From Anaerolineae bacterium (lineage in GTDB: Bacteria; Chloroflexota; Anaerolineae; 4572-78; NAK82), in assembly GCA_025062175.1 (NCBI GenBank), contig JANXAX010000102.1:1-7881 (forward strand): 7,881 nucleotides of DNA, read 5' to 3'. Below are positions 1 to 6,302 of this stretch, in pieces. Each line of letters begins with the position of its first letter. Positions within the stretch are counted from its first letter, which is position 1. The notes beneath the pieces were generated by a model that saw nothing but the letters and a program-made list of their open reading frames with translations, did no database searches and had not been told where the DNA came from. Position numbers and translations under genes: made by a program.

Positions 1-39
1 TGGGGAACTTCTTATGACCACGGAACGAAATCACTGTCC

Positions 40-60
40 CGAGCGAGAAGAACTCGCTCG
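40..60 (-). other. Perfect hairpin in the leader of the leftward transcript
   Basis: CGAGCGAG at 40-47 pairs perfectly with CTCGCTCG at 53-60 around a 5-base loop. It lies about 30 bases downstream of the start point predicted for the leftward promoter, so it would sit in that transcript's 5' leader. No T-run follows on either strand, which argues against an intrinsic terminator. It could be an mRNA-stabilising stem or a protein-binding site. The structure is seen; its function is unknown. Confidence 0.55.
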
Positions 61-95
61 ATAACGTTACCGTTATCGTTCCCGTTACCGTAAAC
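59..95. promoter_or_regulatory. Operator-like hexamer array with an 8-bp dyad (LacI-family style)
   Basis: CGATAACG (59-66) and CGTTATCG (71-78) form a perfect 8-bp inverted repeat with a 4-base spacer. The dyad sits inside a run of four hexamers beginning CGTT (65-88), with degenerate units on each side. A second, imperfect dyad, GTTACCGTAAAC (84-95), has its centre 21 bp, or two helical turns, from the first. The array begins at the -10 box of the leftward promoter and covers its predicted start point, the usual place for a repressor site. LacI-family operators are often even palindromes with central AACG/CGTT elements, so such a repressor is the best guess. No regulator gene is visible. 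Confidence 0.5.
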
Positions 96-124
96 AGTGT
101 AACACAGATTGAGCAAGATGTCAA
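96..124 (-). promoter_or_regulatory. Leftward sigma70-type promoter for a gene off the left edge
   Basis: Read on the minus strand, TTGACA (124 to 119) is a perfect -35 box. A 17-bp spacer leads to TACACT (101 to 96), preceded by TGT, an extended -10 of the TGn type. The start point would be near 89. No start codon for the leftward gene can be assigned before position 1, so its product is unknown. The match is close to consensus and the spacing is ideal. Confidence 0.7.
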
Positions 125-350
125 GAGAAAAAGCGAGATAAAAGATTAAAATTTGCAAACCGGAGTATCGCTAGACGTATATCGCGCTTGGAGAAGGGCG
201 ATTGAGCTGCGCGTGCAGGGGTGACCGGCCGGGCCGTCCGCACAAGCGGCTGCATCCACTTCCGGACGGTGGTCTCGGATAACTATCGTGACTCGAGCGT
301 CGGTGCTTCTATTTACCCCGAATGTGAGATATGCCTAACGATGCATCCCC
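125..350. other. Non-coding upstream region with a 7-bp inverted repeat
   Basis: No credible gene is seen between the leftward promoter and the putative argF promoter. The first 40 bases are A-rich; the rest is GC-rich. CCGTCCG at 234-240 pairs with CGGACGG at 263-269 across a 22-base loop. The stem would be upstream of the argF start point if the promoter at 376-381 is correct, so it is either a DNA site or part of a longer leader from an earlier promoter. No arginine-repressor-type box was recognised. Confidence 0.4.
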
Positions 351-381
351 TTTCGCCTGAGACCAACTTTTAGTGTATACT
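351..381 (+). promoter_or_regulatory. Candidate promoter of the argF-TPR-cdaA-cdaR cluster
   Basis: TATACT at 376-381 matches the -10 consensus at five of six positions. The -35 is poor: TTCGCC at 352-357 with an 18-bp spacer is the best candidate. The predicted start near 388 gives a leader of about 87 bases before the argF ATG. Because the box lies inside the in-frame extension upstream of that ATG, it also argues against an earlier translation start. A weak -35 suggests an activator or low basal expression (inference). Confidence 0.4.
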
Positions 382-462
382 ATGCCTCACCGCACGGCGC
401 CGACGAAATTCGATGCGTTATTCGCGGGGGATATGAACCCCCTGGTGCAAAATCTATCCTAT

Positions 463-466
463 GGAG
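463..466 (+). promoter_or_regulatory. Ribosome binding site deciding the argF start
   Basis: GGAG lies 8 bases upstream of ATG 475. The other in-frame starts at 373 (GTG), 382 (ATG) and 433 (ATG) have no comparable site. Confidence 0.75.
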
Positions 467-474
467 ATTTATTT

Positions 475-1404
475 ATGAAACACCTCATCAGCATCGCCGA
501 TCTTTCACCTGAAGAACTCTGGCATATCCTGAACCGGGCACGCCAGCTAAAAGACGAATGGCGCTCCGGCGGCAACAAGCCGATCCTCAAGGGCAAAGTG
601 ATGGGGATGATTTTCCAGAAGCCTTCCTTGCGCACGCGCATCTCGTTTGACGTTGCCATGCTTCAGCTGGGTGGGCAGGCGCTTTATATCTCGCCCGATG
701 AAATCCGCCTGGGTGAACGGGAAAGTGTGCCAGATGTGGCACGCGTGCTCTCGCGCTATGTGGACGTGATCATGGCACGTGTCTTTGCCCATCGTCACAT
801 CGTGGAGCTGGCCACTTACTCGCGGGTGCCGGTCATCAACGGGCTTAGCGACTACAGTCACCCGTGCCAGGGCATCGCCGATGTGTTCACCATTTGGGAG
901 AAGCTGGGCTATCTTAAAGGCGTGAAGCTCAGTTACGTAGGGGATGCCAACAACGTGGCTGTCTCATTGCTCTTTGCCGCCACCAAATTGGGGATGGATT
1001 TCACCATTGGCCATCCCCCTGGCTACGGATTGCCCTCCGAGGTGTTGGCACGTGCCAAGGAATTTGCACGTCGGTCGGGCAGTCGCATCACTGTCACCCA
1101 CGATCCGATAGCCGCAGTGCGCGACGCTCAGGTGGTCTATACCGACGTGTGGACCAGTATGGGGCAGGAAGCAGAGAGGGCACAACGGGAGGCAGTCTTC
1201 CCGCCATATCAAGTCAATGCGACGTTGCTCTCATATGCACGTCCGGATGCCATTGTGATGCATTGCTTACCAGCGCATCGAGGCCAGGAGATCACCGACG
1301 AGGTGGCGGATGGTCCACAGTCAGTGTTGTTTGATCAAGCGGAGAATCGTTTGCACGCGCAGAAGGGGATTCTCGCGTTCTTGATGGTGGATCAGTTCGC
1401 TTGA
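475..1404 (+). CDS. argF: Ornithine carbamoyltransferase (EC 2.1.3.3)
   Basis: Cytosolic enzyme that transfers the carbamoyl group of carbamoyl phosphate to ornithine, giving citrulline for arginine synthesis. At 309 residues it has the family's normal length. Visible family motifs are the carbamoyl-phosphate loop SLRTR (51-55), HPCQ (129-132), the DVWTSMG segment (224-230) and the ornithine-binding HCLPAHRG (263-270) with the active-site Cys264. The Cys motif and DVWxSMG distinguish it from aspartate carbamoyltransferase. The frame stays open upstream to a GTG at 373, but those 34 residues show no family similarity, contain the putative -10 box, and lack a ribosome site; ATG 475 has one. No other arginine gene is adjacent. 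It is the first gene of a same-strand cluster and is followed after 44 bases by the TPR gene. A catabolic role (arcB) cannot be excluded from sequence alone, but no deiminase genes are seen. Confidence 0.95.
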   Translation: MKHLISIADLSPEELWHILNRARQLKDEWRSGGNKPILKGKVMGMIFQKPSLRTRISFDVAMLQLGGQALYISPDEIRLGERESVPDVARVLSRYVDVIMARVFAHRHIVELATYSRVPVINGLSDYSHPCQGIADVFTIWEKLGYLKGVKLSYVGDANNVAVSLLFAATKLGMDFTIGHPPGYGLPSEVLARAKEFARRSGSRITVTHDPIAAVRDAQVVYTDVWTSMGQEAERAQREAVFPPYQVNATLLSYARPDAIVMHCLPAHRGQEITDEVADGPQSVLFDQAENRLHAQKGILAFLMVDQFA

Positions 1405-1448
1405 CCAGTCCGTAATTGGAGTGTCGTGGTAGACTGGGACGCTGGCAT

Positions 1449-3722
1449 ATGGCTGGCAATCGCGAAGCCTATGCATATTGGATGCGCCAGGCAATCGCGC
1501 ATAGTCAGCGCGCTGATTGGGCAGCTGCTGCAGAAGCGTATCGGCGTGCGTTGACCGAATTCCCGACCAACCTAGCTGCTACCATCGGGCTGGGCAAGGC
1601 TTGGATGGAGCTAGGGCAGCTGCAATTTGCCCTCAAGGCGTGTGAGCGCGCGGTGCAGCTGGCGCCCCGTGATCACCTGGCACTCGCGAGCTTGGCCGAC
1701 GTGCAAGAACGGCTGGGGTTGCTCTCCGAGGCGGCCGCTACCTATGGCATACTGGCCAAAATCGCCACGCAGGAGGGCAACCTACAGGCGGCGGCAGATG
1801 CTTGGATGCGCGCCTCGCGCCTCGCACCAGAACGCACCGAAGCGTATCGCCAGCTAGCCTACACACTCGAACGTTTAGGACGTCTTCGCCAGGCAGCGGC
1901 AGAGTATGTGTCGCTAGGAGCGATCTACGAACGCCGTAGGGAATGGGATGCGGCGCGCACTTGTTATCAGGAAGCGCTCCGGCTGGATAGCGAAAACAAC
2001 ACGGCGCGTGCACGGCTGCAGGCACTCCAACCTGCCGTCCAGATATCTGGGAAACCCCTATCCTCCGCTGCTGCGGACCGGGCGATTCGAGACACCGCGG
2101 AATTGCTTGCCCTCGACCTCAACGAAGACCGCGACACAGCCAAGAGGGATGACCCATTTGAGCGCGCACGTCGGATGGCACTCCAACAGTTGGCGGATTC
2201 CGTGTTCGTGACAGAGGGCAAAAGCACCTCTGATTGGGATCTGCTCCAGCTCATCACGCGGGGCATCGAGCGACAGATGCGCGGCCAGTTGCATGAGGCG
2301 GTTGAGATCTTCCACAAGATACTTGAAACCGGATACAGTCATCCAGCTCTGTCCTTCAACTTGGGTGTTCTGTATTACGAACAGCACCAATATCAGAGTG
2401 CCGTGGAGCCGTTTCGTCGTTCGATGCGTGATCAGGTCTTTACCTTGGGCGCGCACTATGCGCTGGGCCTCACCTACTGGGCTGCCGGCGTGACTGACCA
2501 AGCACTGGAACATTTCCTAGAAGTGGCTCGTATGGTCGATTTGACCACCGTGACACCGGACCGGATTGAGCGAGTGAACCAAGCCTACCAGCAGCTGAGG
2601 GACCGCTATCTGGCACACCTGGATGGCCGAGATGCTGAAGTTTTCGTCAAAACGTTTACGCGCTTTTTCTCACAACCTGGATGGGAACCCCTGGCCCAAC
2701 AAGCGCGTCGCAACATGGATAGGCTCACCAACGAGGAGGCGCCGAAGACGCTGGCCGAGTATCTACGCTCTCCCGAAACCGGGGTGATTGTGGACACGTT
2801 GGCATTGGTGGATGAGTTAGAAGAACACCGGATGCTGGCAACCGCAGCGGAGCAATGCCTGTACGCCATCAGTCGCGCACCGGATTACCTGCCTCTGTAC
2901 CTGCGGCTGGCTGAGCTGCAAGCGGCACAGGGATATCACGAGCACGCCAGCGCCTTATATATGAACGTGGTGGAAACCCTCAGAGTGCGCGGAGAACTGC
3001 AGCGTGCGCTGCAAATTTGTCGAGATGTGCTTGCGCAATGGCCAATGGATGTCCGCATACGTGCTCAGCTGATCAGATTGCTGCTCGAGCAGGGCGCCAT
3101 CGAAGAGGCTCTGGAGCAATACCTCATCTTGGCCGATTCATACTACCAGCTGGCCGAGGTGGACCGCGCCCTGGAGCAGTATGAAGCAGCGCTACGCATC
3201 GTGACACGTTCACCTGAACAGACGAAGTGGGAAGTGCAAATCCTGAGGCGCATGGGAGACATATTCGTCCAGCGTATGGAGTGGGAACGCGCTACCTGGG
3301 CTTATGAATCCATCCTTACTCTTCTGCCCAGCGATGAAGCGGCGCAGCTGCGCTTAGTGGATCTGCACTTCAAGCAGCGGCGCAGCAGCACGGCGTTACA
3401 AGTTTTGGATCGATTGTGCCAGTTATACTATAGGCAGGGCAAAGTGGAGGCGATTTACACCGTCCTGCGCGATTTGGTGCACACGTATCCCGATGAGATA
3501 GGATTGCGTGCCCGTGCGGCCGAGATCTATGCCGCCCAAGGGCTCACCCAACAGGCGATTGCGGAGTACACTGTGCTCAGCCGCTTGCAATTGCAAGCCG
3601 GCTTGCGAGATAGCGCACGTCAGACCCTGGAAACCATTCTCAAATTGGGGCCGGAGCAACCGGAGACTTACCGTCGCTTGCTTGCACGCTTGCACAATGA
3701 GAGGGGAACAACAGCATCTTGA
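1449..3722 (+). CDS. Large cytosolic tetratricopeptide-repeat protein
   Basis: A 757-residue protein made largely of TPR units, which build helical scaffolds for protein-protein contacts. Three blocks can be seen: about residues 7-185, 268-365 and 450-745. Typical TPR spacing shows in segments such as A-Y-R-Q-L-A-Y-x-L-E-R-L-G-R (132-145) and L-S-F-N-L-G-V-L-Y-Y-E-Q (301-312). A charged, low-complexity linker (about 195-265) separates blocks 1 and 2, and a less regular region (about 390-445) precedes block 3. There is no signal peptide, membrane segment or enzymatic motif. ATG 1449 is chosen over an in-frame TTG at 1416: the TTG has no ribosome site, while GGGA lies 9 bases before the ATG, though this site is weak. 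It stands 44 bases after argF and 77 bases before cdaA, probably in one transcript. Role unknown; a partner or regulator of the c-di-AMP module is an inference from position only. Confidence 0.85.
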   Translation: MAGNREAYAYWMRQAIAHSQRADWAAAAEAYRRALTEFPTNLAATIGLGKAWMELGQLQFALKACERAVQLAPRDHLALASLADVQERLGLLSEAAATYGILAKIATQEGNLQAAADAWMRASRLAPERTEAYRQLAYTLERLGRLRQAAAEYVSLGAIYERRREWDAARTCYQEALRLDSENNTARARLQALQPAVQISGKPLSSAAADRAIRDTAELLALDLNEDRDTAKRDDPFERARRMALQQLADSVFVTEGKSTSDWDLLQLITRGIERQMRGQLHEAVEIFHKILETGYSHPALSFNLGVLYYEQHQYQSAVEPFRRSMRDQVFTLGAHYALGLTYWAAGVTDQALEHFLEVARMVDLTTVTPDRIERVNQAYQQLRDRYLAHLDGRDAEVFVKTFTRFFSQPGWEPLAQQARRNMDRLTNEEAPKTLAEYLRSPETGVIVDTLALVDELEEHRMLATAAEQCLYAISRAPDYLPLYLRLAELQAAQGYHEHASALYMNVVETLRVRGELQRALQICRDVLAQWPMDVRIRAQLIRLLLEQGAIEEALEQYLILADSYYQLAEVDRALEQYEAALRIVTRSPEQTKWEVQILRRMGDIFVQRMEWERATWAYESILTLLPSDEAAQLRLVDLHFKQRRSSTALQVLDRLCQLYYRQGKVEAIYTVLRDLVHTYPDEIGLRARAAEIYAAQGLTQQAIAEYTVLSRLQLQAGLRDSARQTLETILKLGPEQPETYRRLLARLHNERGTTAS

Positions 3723-3750
3723 GATCCGGCACGTCTAATGGGTGATAAAC

Positions 3751-3782
3751 GTGAACTCTAAATCAATCGCAGAGAGGTTCAC
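3751..3782 (+). other. Imperfect hairpin just upstream of cdaA
   Basis: GTGAACTCT (3751-3759) pairs with 3773-3782, giving nine base pairs with one bulged G and a 13-base loop. It ends 5 bases before the cdaA ribosome site at 3788-3791. No T-run follows, so it is not a standard terminator. It could tune translation of cdaA or mark an RNA-processing point between the TPR gene and cdaA (inference). Confidence 0.4.
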
Positions 3783-3787
3783 CTTAT

Positions 3788-3791
3788 GGAG
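3788..3791 (+). promoter_or_regulatory. Ribosome binding site supporting a TTG start for cdaA
   Basis: GGAG lies 8 bases before TTG 3800. The only in-frame ATG nearby encodes Met39, after the first membrane helix, so the TTG is required for a full-length CdaA. Confidence 0.75.
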
Positions 3792-3799
3792 TAACCCAT

Positions 3800-4648
3800 T
3801 TGAACGATTTCCTGTTCATTCTCTCACAGCTCAGCTGGTTGAACATTCTCGATATTCTACTGGTGTCACTGATCTTCTTTGGGTTATTTACTCTGATCCA
3901 GGGCACCCGGGCGATGCCATTGCTACGCGGGGTCGTAATCATCGTGGTGGTGGCAGTCGTGGTGTCGAACCTGGTGCAGCTGACCGCGGTCGGCTGGCTG
4001 ATTCGGAACGCTTTGCCGGCGTTGCTTGTGGCCGTGCCGGTGGTGTTTCAGCCGGAGTTGCGCCGTCTGCTGGAGCGCTTGGGCAGTACGACAGGCGGAT
4101 TTTTGAGTCTGCGCACCCGCGCGAGCAAATTGCGCGACACCATCGAGACCGTCACCCAGGCATGCGTCCAATTGTCGCGCTCACGTCACGGTGCCTTAAT
4201 CGTGCTAGAACGCGAGGTGGGTTTACAGGACATTATCGAGACCGGGGTGCCGATCAACGGGGAGGTTTCGCGCGAGCTGCTGCTGACCCTCTTCTTTCCG
4301 CGTACTCCATTGCATGACGGAGCGGTGATCATTCGCGGGGACCGCATTGTAGCAGCAAGCGCCGTCCTGCCGATCAGCACCTCGGCGGTGGGCGATGTAG
4401 ACCTGGGCACCCGTCACCGTGCCGCGTTGGGTATTTCTGAAATCAGCGACGCTGTCGCCGTGGTGGTCTCGGAAGAGACAGGTATCATTTCAATCGCCTA
4501 TGGAGGCCGTTTGATCCGCCGTCTGGATGAAAGTCGCTTGGCAAAGGTGCTGACTGCGGTGTACCGCCCACAGATCGAGGAAGCCTGGCCACGCTGGTGG
4601 ACGTGGCTGCGCGAGCGTTTGGGTTTTAAGGAGCGCGCGTCATCATGA
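3800..4648 (+). CDS. cdaA: Membrane-bound diadenylate cyclase CdaA (DAC/DisA_N domain)
   Basis: Condenses two ATP into the second messenger c-di-AMP (EC 2.7.7.85), which in other bacteria controls potassium and osmolyte uptake and cell-wall balance. The 282-residue length fits CdaA. Three hydrophobic helices are visible at about 12-33, 40-60 and 66-82, followed by the conserved FQPELRR (83-89) and a cytosolic DAC domain from about 95 to 255. The catalytic motifs are intact: DGA at 173-175 and RHR at 205-207, plus GALIV (131-135) and the SEETG segment (224-228). Translation starts at TTG, supported by GGAG at 3788-3791. The stop overlaps the start of cdaR in an ATGA, implying translational coupling. 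The usual third gene of the Firmicutes operon, glmM, is absent; a TPR gene lies upstream instead. The conserved motifs make an active enzyme likely. Confidence 0.95.
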   Translation: MNDFLFILSQLSWLNILDILLVSLIFFGLFTLIQGTRAMPLLRGVVIIVVVAVVVSNLVQLTAVGWLIRNALPALLVAVPVVFQPELRRLLERLGSTTGGFLSLRTRASKLRDTIETVTQACVQLSRSRHGALIVLEREVGLQDIIETGVPINGEVSRELLLTLFFPRTPLHDGAVIIRGDRIVAASAVLPISTSAVGDVDLGTRHRAALGISEISDAVAVVVSEETGIISIAYGGRLIRRLDESRLAKVLTAVYRPQIEEAWPRWWTWLRERLGFKERASS

Positions 4649-5925
4649 GGAAGCTGCCCCAGACGCTGAGCACATTTATCCTCTCAGTTATCTTGAGCTT
4701 AATGGTTTGGTTCGTCGCGATGCGCGAACAGAATCCACCTGTGGAAGCGGACTATGCCCCTGCTATCCCGATCGAAATCGAGAACCTCCCCCCTGATACG
4801 GTGATCTTCGGTGATGTCCCAGATCGTGTCCAGCTGCGGTTGTTGGCGCCACAGACCAGCTGGGATAGCATCTACCCTGGTAAGTTTCGTGCTTGGATCG
4901 ATCTTTCTGGTCTTGAGCCGGGATTGCACGAGGTGCCTGTTCAGGTGCAAGTGTCCGATACGGCGATCTCTATCCGGGATAAACGTCCCGCTCGAGTCAG
5001 CGTGCGACTCGAGCCGCTCCTGGTAACCGAGGTGCCCATTCGCATCGAGGTGATCGACAGCCCGCCGGTCGGTTACATTGCGCGCGCGCCAATCTTTGCT
5101 CCGATTACCACGACGGTCAGCGGTGCCGCTCCACAGGTGAGCCAGGTGAGTTATGCCGCTGGGGAGGTGTATTTGCGTGGCGCTAAGGATACGGTGCACC
5201 GCACGGTGGATCTTTCGGCGCGCAATCCCAATGGGGATGTGGTAACACGTATCACCCTGAATCCCGCTAAAGTCACCGTAACGGTGCCGGTTGAGCAGCG
5301 CTTCGGTTATCGGGACGTCTCGGTGCGAGTGCGCATCAAAGGCGAAGTGGCTTCGGGCTACTGGATCAGCAACATCACGGTCTCTCCCTCTACGGTGACG
5401 GTGGTAGGCAATCCCTCTGCCTTACGGGAGCTGCCTGGCTATGTTGAGACGTTGCCAGTGGATGTTACAAATGCGACCGCCAACATCACGGAACGCGTCG
5501 CACTCGACCTGCCTCAAGGGATCTCGGTGGTGCAAGCGGAATCCGGGGAAGGTCAGATCCTTGGGGGCGTACAGGTAACCATTCAAATATCCGCCGTGGA
5601 AGGAGGGCAGACCGTCCAGCGTGCTGTGCAGTTCCAGGGGTTGGCAGAGGACTTATCGGCCGTCGCTCGTCCAGCCCAGGTGGATGTCATTCTATCTGGC
5701 CCACTGCCACGCTTACAATCGCTCACGCTACAGGACGTGCAAGTGATTGCCAATCTGTTCGGTCTTGGCGTGGGCACGCATCAGGTCAAACCCACAATTG
5801 TGGTGCCCGAGTCATTGCACGTGGAAAGTATCATGCCGGAAACCGTTGAGGTCCAGATCAGCTTGCGGCCGAGCACTCCTCCCCCTCCGTATCCGACACC
5901 GACTGGCGTGTCGGTGCCCCGCTGA
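4645..5925 (+). CDS. cdaR: CdaR-like YbbR-domain protein, membrane-anchored regulator of CdaA
   Basis: A 426-residue protein with one N-terminal membrane helix (about 9-25) and a large extracytoplasmic part. That part is beta-rich and shows about four YbbR-type repeats, near residues 38-123, 129-215, 222-315 and 325-407. Recurring features are a V-x-V strand ending each repeat and P-x-x-V-x-V or V-x-L-x-G turns such as VTVVGNPSAL (251-260). The tail is Pro-rich (409-419) and may be a flexible outer end. In Firmicutes, CdaR binds CdaA in the membrane and modulates c-di-AMP synthesis; the same role is inferred here from domain type and position. ATG 4645 overlaps the cdaA stop by four bases and has AAGGAG at 4628-4633, 11 bases upstream. 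The cluster ends here, with a 377-base gap before the next gene. Confidence 0.88.
   Translation: MRKLPQTLSTFILSVILSLMVWFVAMREQNPPVEADYAPAIPIEIENLPPDTVIFGDVPDRVQLRLLAPQTSWDSIYPGKFRAWIDLSGLEPGLHEVPVQVQVSDTAISIRDKRPARVSVRLEPLLVTEVPIRIEVIDSPPVGYIARAPIFAPITTTVSGAAPQVSQVSYAAGEVYLRGAKDTVHRTVDLSARNPNGDVVTRITLNPAKVTVTVPVEQRFGYRDVSVRVRIKGEVASGYWISNITVSPSTVTVVGNPSALRELPGYVETLPVDVTNATANITERVALDLPQGISVVQAESGEGQILGGVQVTIQISAVEGGQTVQRAVQFQGLAEDLSAVARPAQVDVILSGPLPRLQSLTLQDVQVIANLFGLGVGTHQVKPTIVVPESLHVESIMPETVEVQISLRPSTPPPPYPTPTGVSVPR
5897..5916 (+). other. Hairpin at the 3' end of cdaR
   Basis: CACCGAC (5897-5903) and GTCGGTG (5910-5916) form a perfect 7-bp stem around a 6-base loop, within the last codons of cdaR. 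The bases that follow are C-rich rather than T-rich, so it is a poor intrinsic terminator, although it could protect the 3' end of the operon mRNA or act with a factor. Confidence 0.35.
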
Positions 5926-6221
5926 TCTTTGAACCTGTCGAGGACTTCGAAAGGGACGATTCACAGAGAGACGTACTTGGCGGTCATTGTCTGAGAGGTT
6001 TGGAGCGCTTCCAGGCATATGTGACAAGCGGTCTGTCTTCTAGAGCCCTTCCGCCTTGCGCTGCCAGTGTACGCGCACCATCCCGGTAATGGCTTATCAC
6101 AGTATACGCTGCTGCTTGCTTCCCTAATCGCCTGTCCGGATAGTCGCTGCTCGTTCGAACTGAATTTTTACAAGAAAATCGAGCTAAAAGCAGGCAAATT
6201 AGACACTTTTCAAAAAATCCC
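5926..6221. other. Intergenic region between cdaR and the metVF-type gene
   Basis: No gene is supported here. The near-identical sequences CAGTGTACGC (6065-6074) and CAGTATACGC (6100-6109) form a direct repeat 35 bp apart, differing at one base. GTTCGAAC at 6153-6160 is palindromic but lacks tRNA arms. The last 60 bases become A/T-rich leading into the promoter at 6222. No clear intrinsic terminator with a T-run was found. Confidence 0.4.
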
Positions 6222-6250
6222 TTGACATCGATTTTGCTATGTGAGATAAT
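6222..6250 (+). promoter_or_regulatory. Strong sigma70-type promoter of the MetV-MetF gene
   Basis: TTGACA (6222-6227) is a perfect -35 box, followed by a 17-bp spacer and GATAAT (6245-6250). TGA just before the -10 adds an extended -10 element. The start point near 6257 leaves a short leader of about 46 bases, too short for a typical riboswitch. Confidence 0.85.
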
Positions 6251-6259
6251 TTATATAGC
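6236..6259. promoter_or_regulatory. Operator-like inverted repeat centred on the -10 box
   Basis: GCTATGT (6236-6242) and ATATAGC (6253-6259) are inverted copies matching at six of seven positions, separated by 10 bases that contain the whole -10 hexamer. The centre falls at 6247/6248. A dimeric repressor bound here would block polymerase. The regulator is not identified. Confidence 0.45.
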
Positions 6260-6287
6260 GATGACCGGTTCTGGATGCTGAGCCACC

Positions 6288-6297
6288 GAGGGAGGAG
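6288..6297 (+). promoter_or_regulatory. Ribosome binding site deciding the ATG 6303 start
   Basis: A long purine stretch with GGAGG at 6291-6295 lies 7 bases before ATG 6303. The in-frame GTG at 6297 overlaps this site and is therefore unlikely as a start. Confidence 0.8.
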
Positions 6298-6302
6298 TGG
6301 CG

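Noticed and set aside
109..152. Rightward promoter in the A-rich stretch (TTGAGC, GATAAA or TAAAAT)
   Set aside because: Spacings are wrong (about 22 bp or no -35), and the same DNA is better explained by the leftward promoter.
373..474. In-frame upstream extension of argF to GTG 373, ATG 382 or ATG 433
   Set aside because: No ribosome site, no family similarity in these residues, and the best -10 box lies inside it; ATG 475 has GGAG at 8 bases.
1416..1448. TTG 1416 as start of the TPR protein
   Set aside because: There is no purine-rich site before it, and the added 11 residues precede the first TPR helix without resembling it. ATG 1449 is simpler.
2058..2513. Minus-strand frame of 151 codons inside the TPR gene
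   Set aside because: A shadow of a GC-rich coding region, with no ribosome site or family motif; the TPR pattern is on the + strand.
3742..4317. 191-residue open frame overlapping cdaA
   Set aside because: It runs in another frame of cdaA, has low-complexity Gly/Arg composition, and lacks a recognisable domain; the cdaA frame carries intact catalytic motifs.
6153..6160. GTTCGAAC resembling a tRNA T-loop
   Set aside because: The flanks do not form the T stem, and no acceptor, D or anticodon arms can be drawn around it.
6251..6302. A THF or other riboswitch before the MetV-MetF gene
   Set aside because: The leader predicted from the promoter is only about 46 bases, too short for known folate, SAM or cobalamin riboswitch folds.
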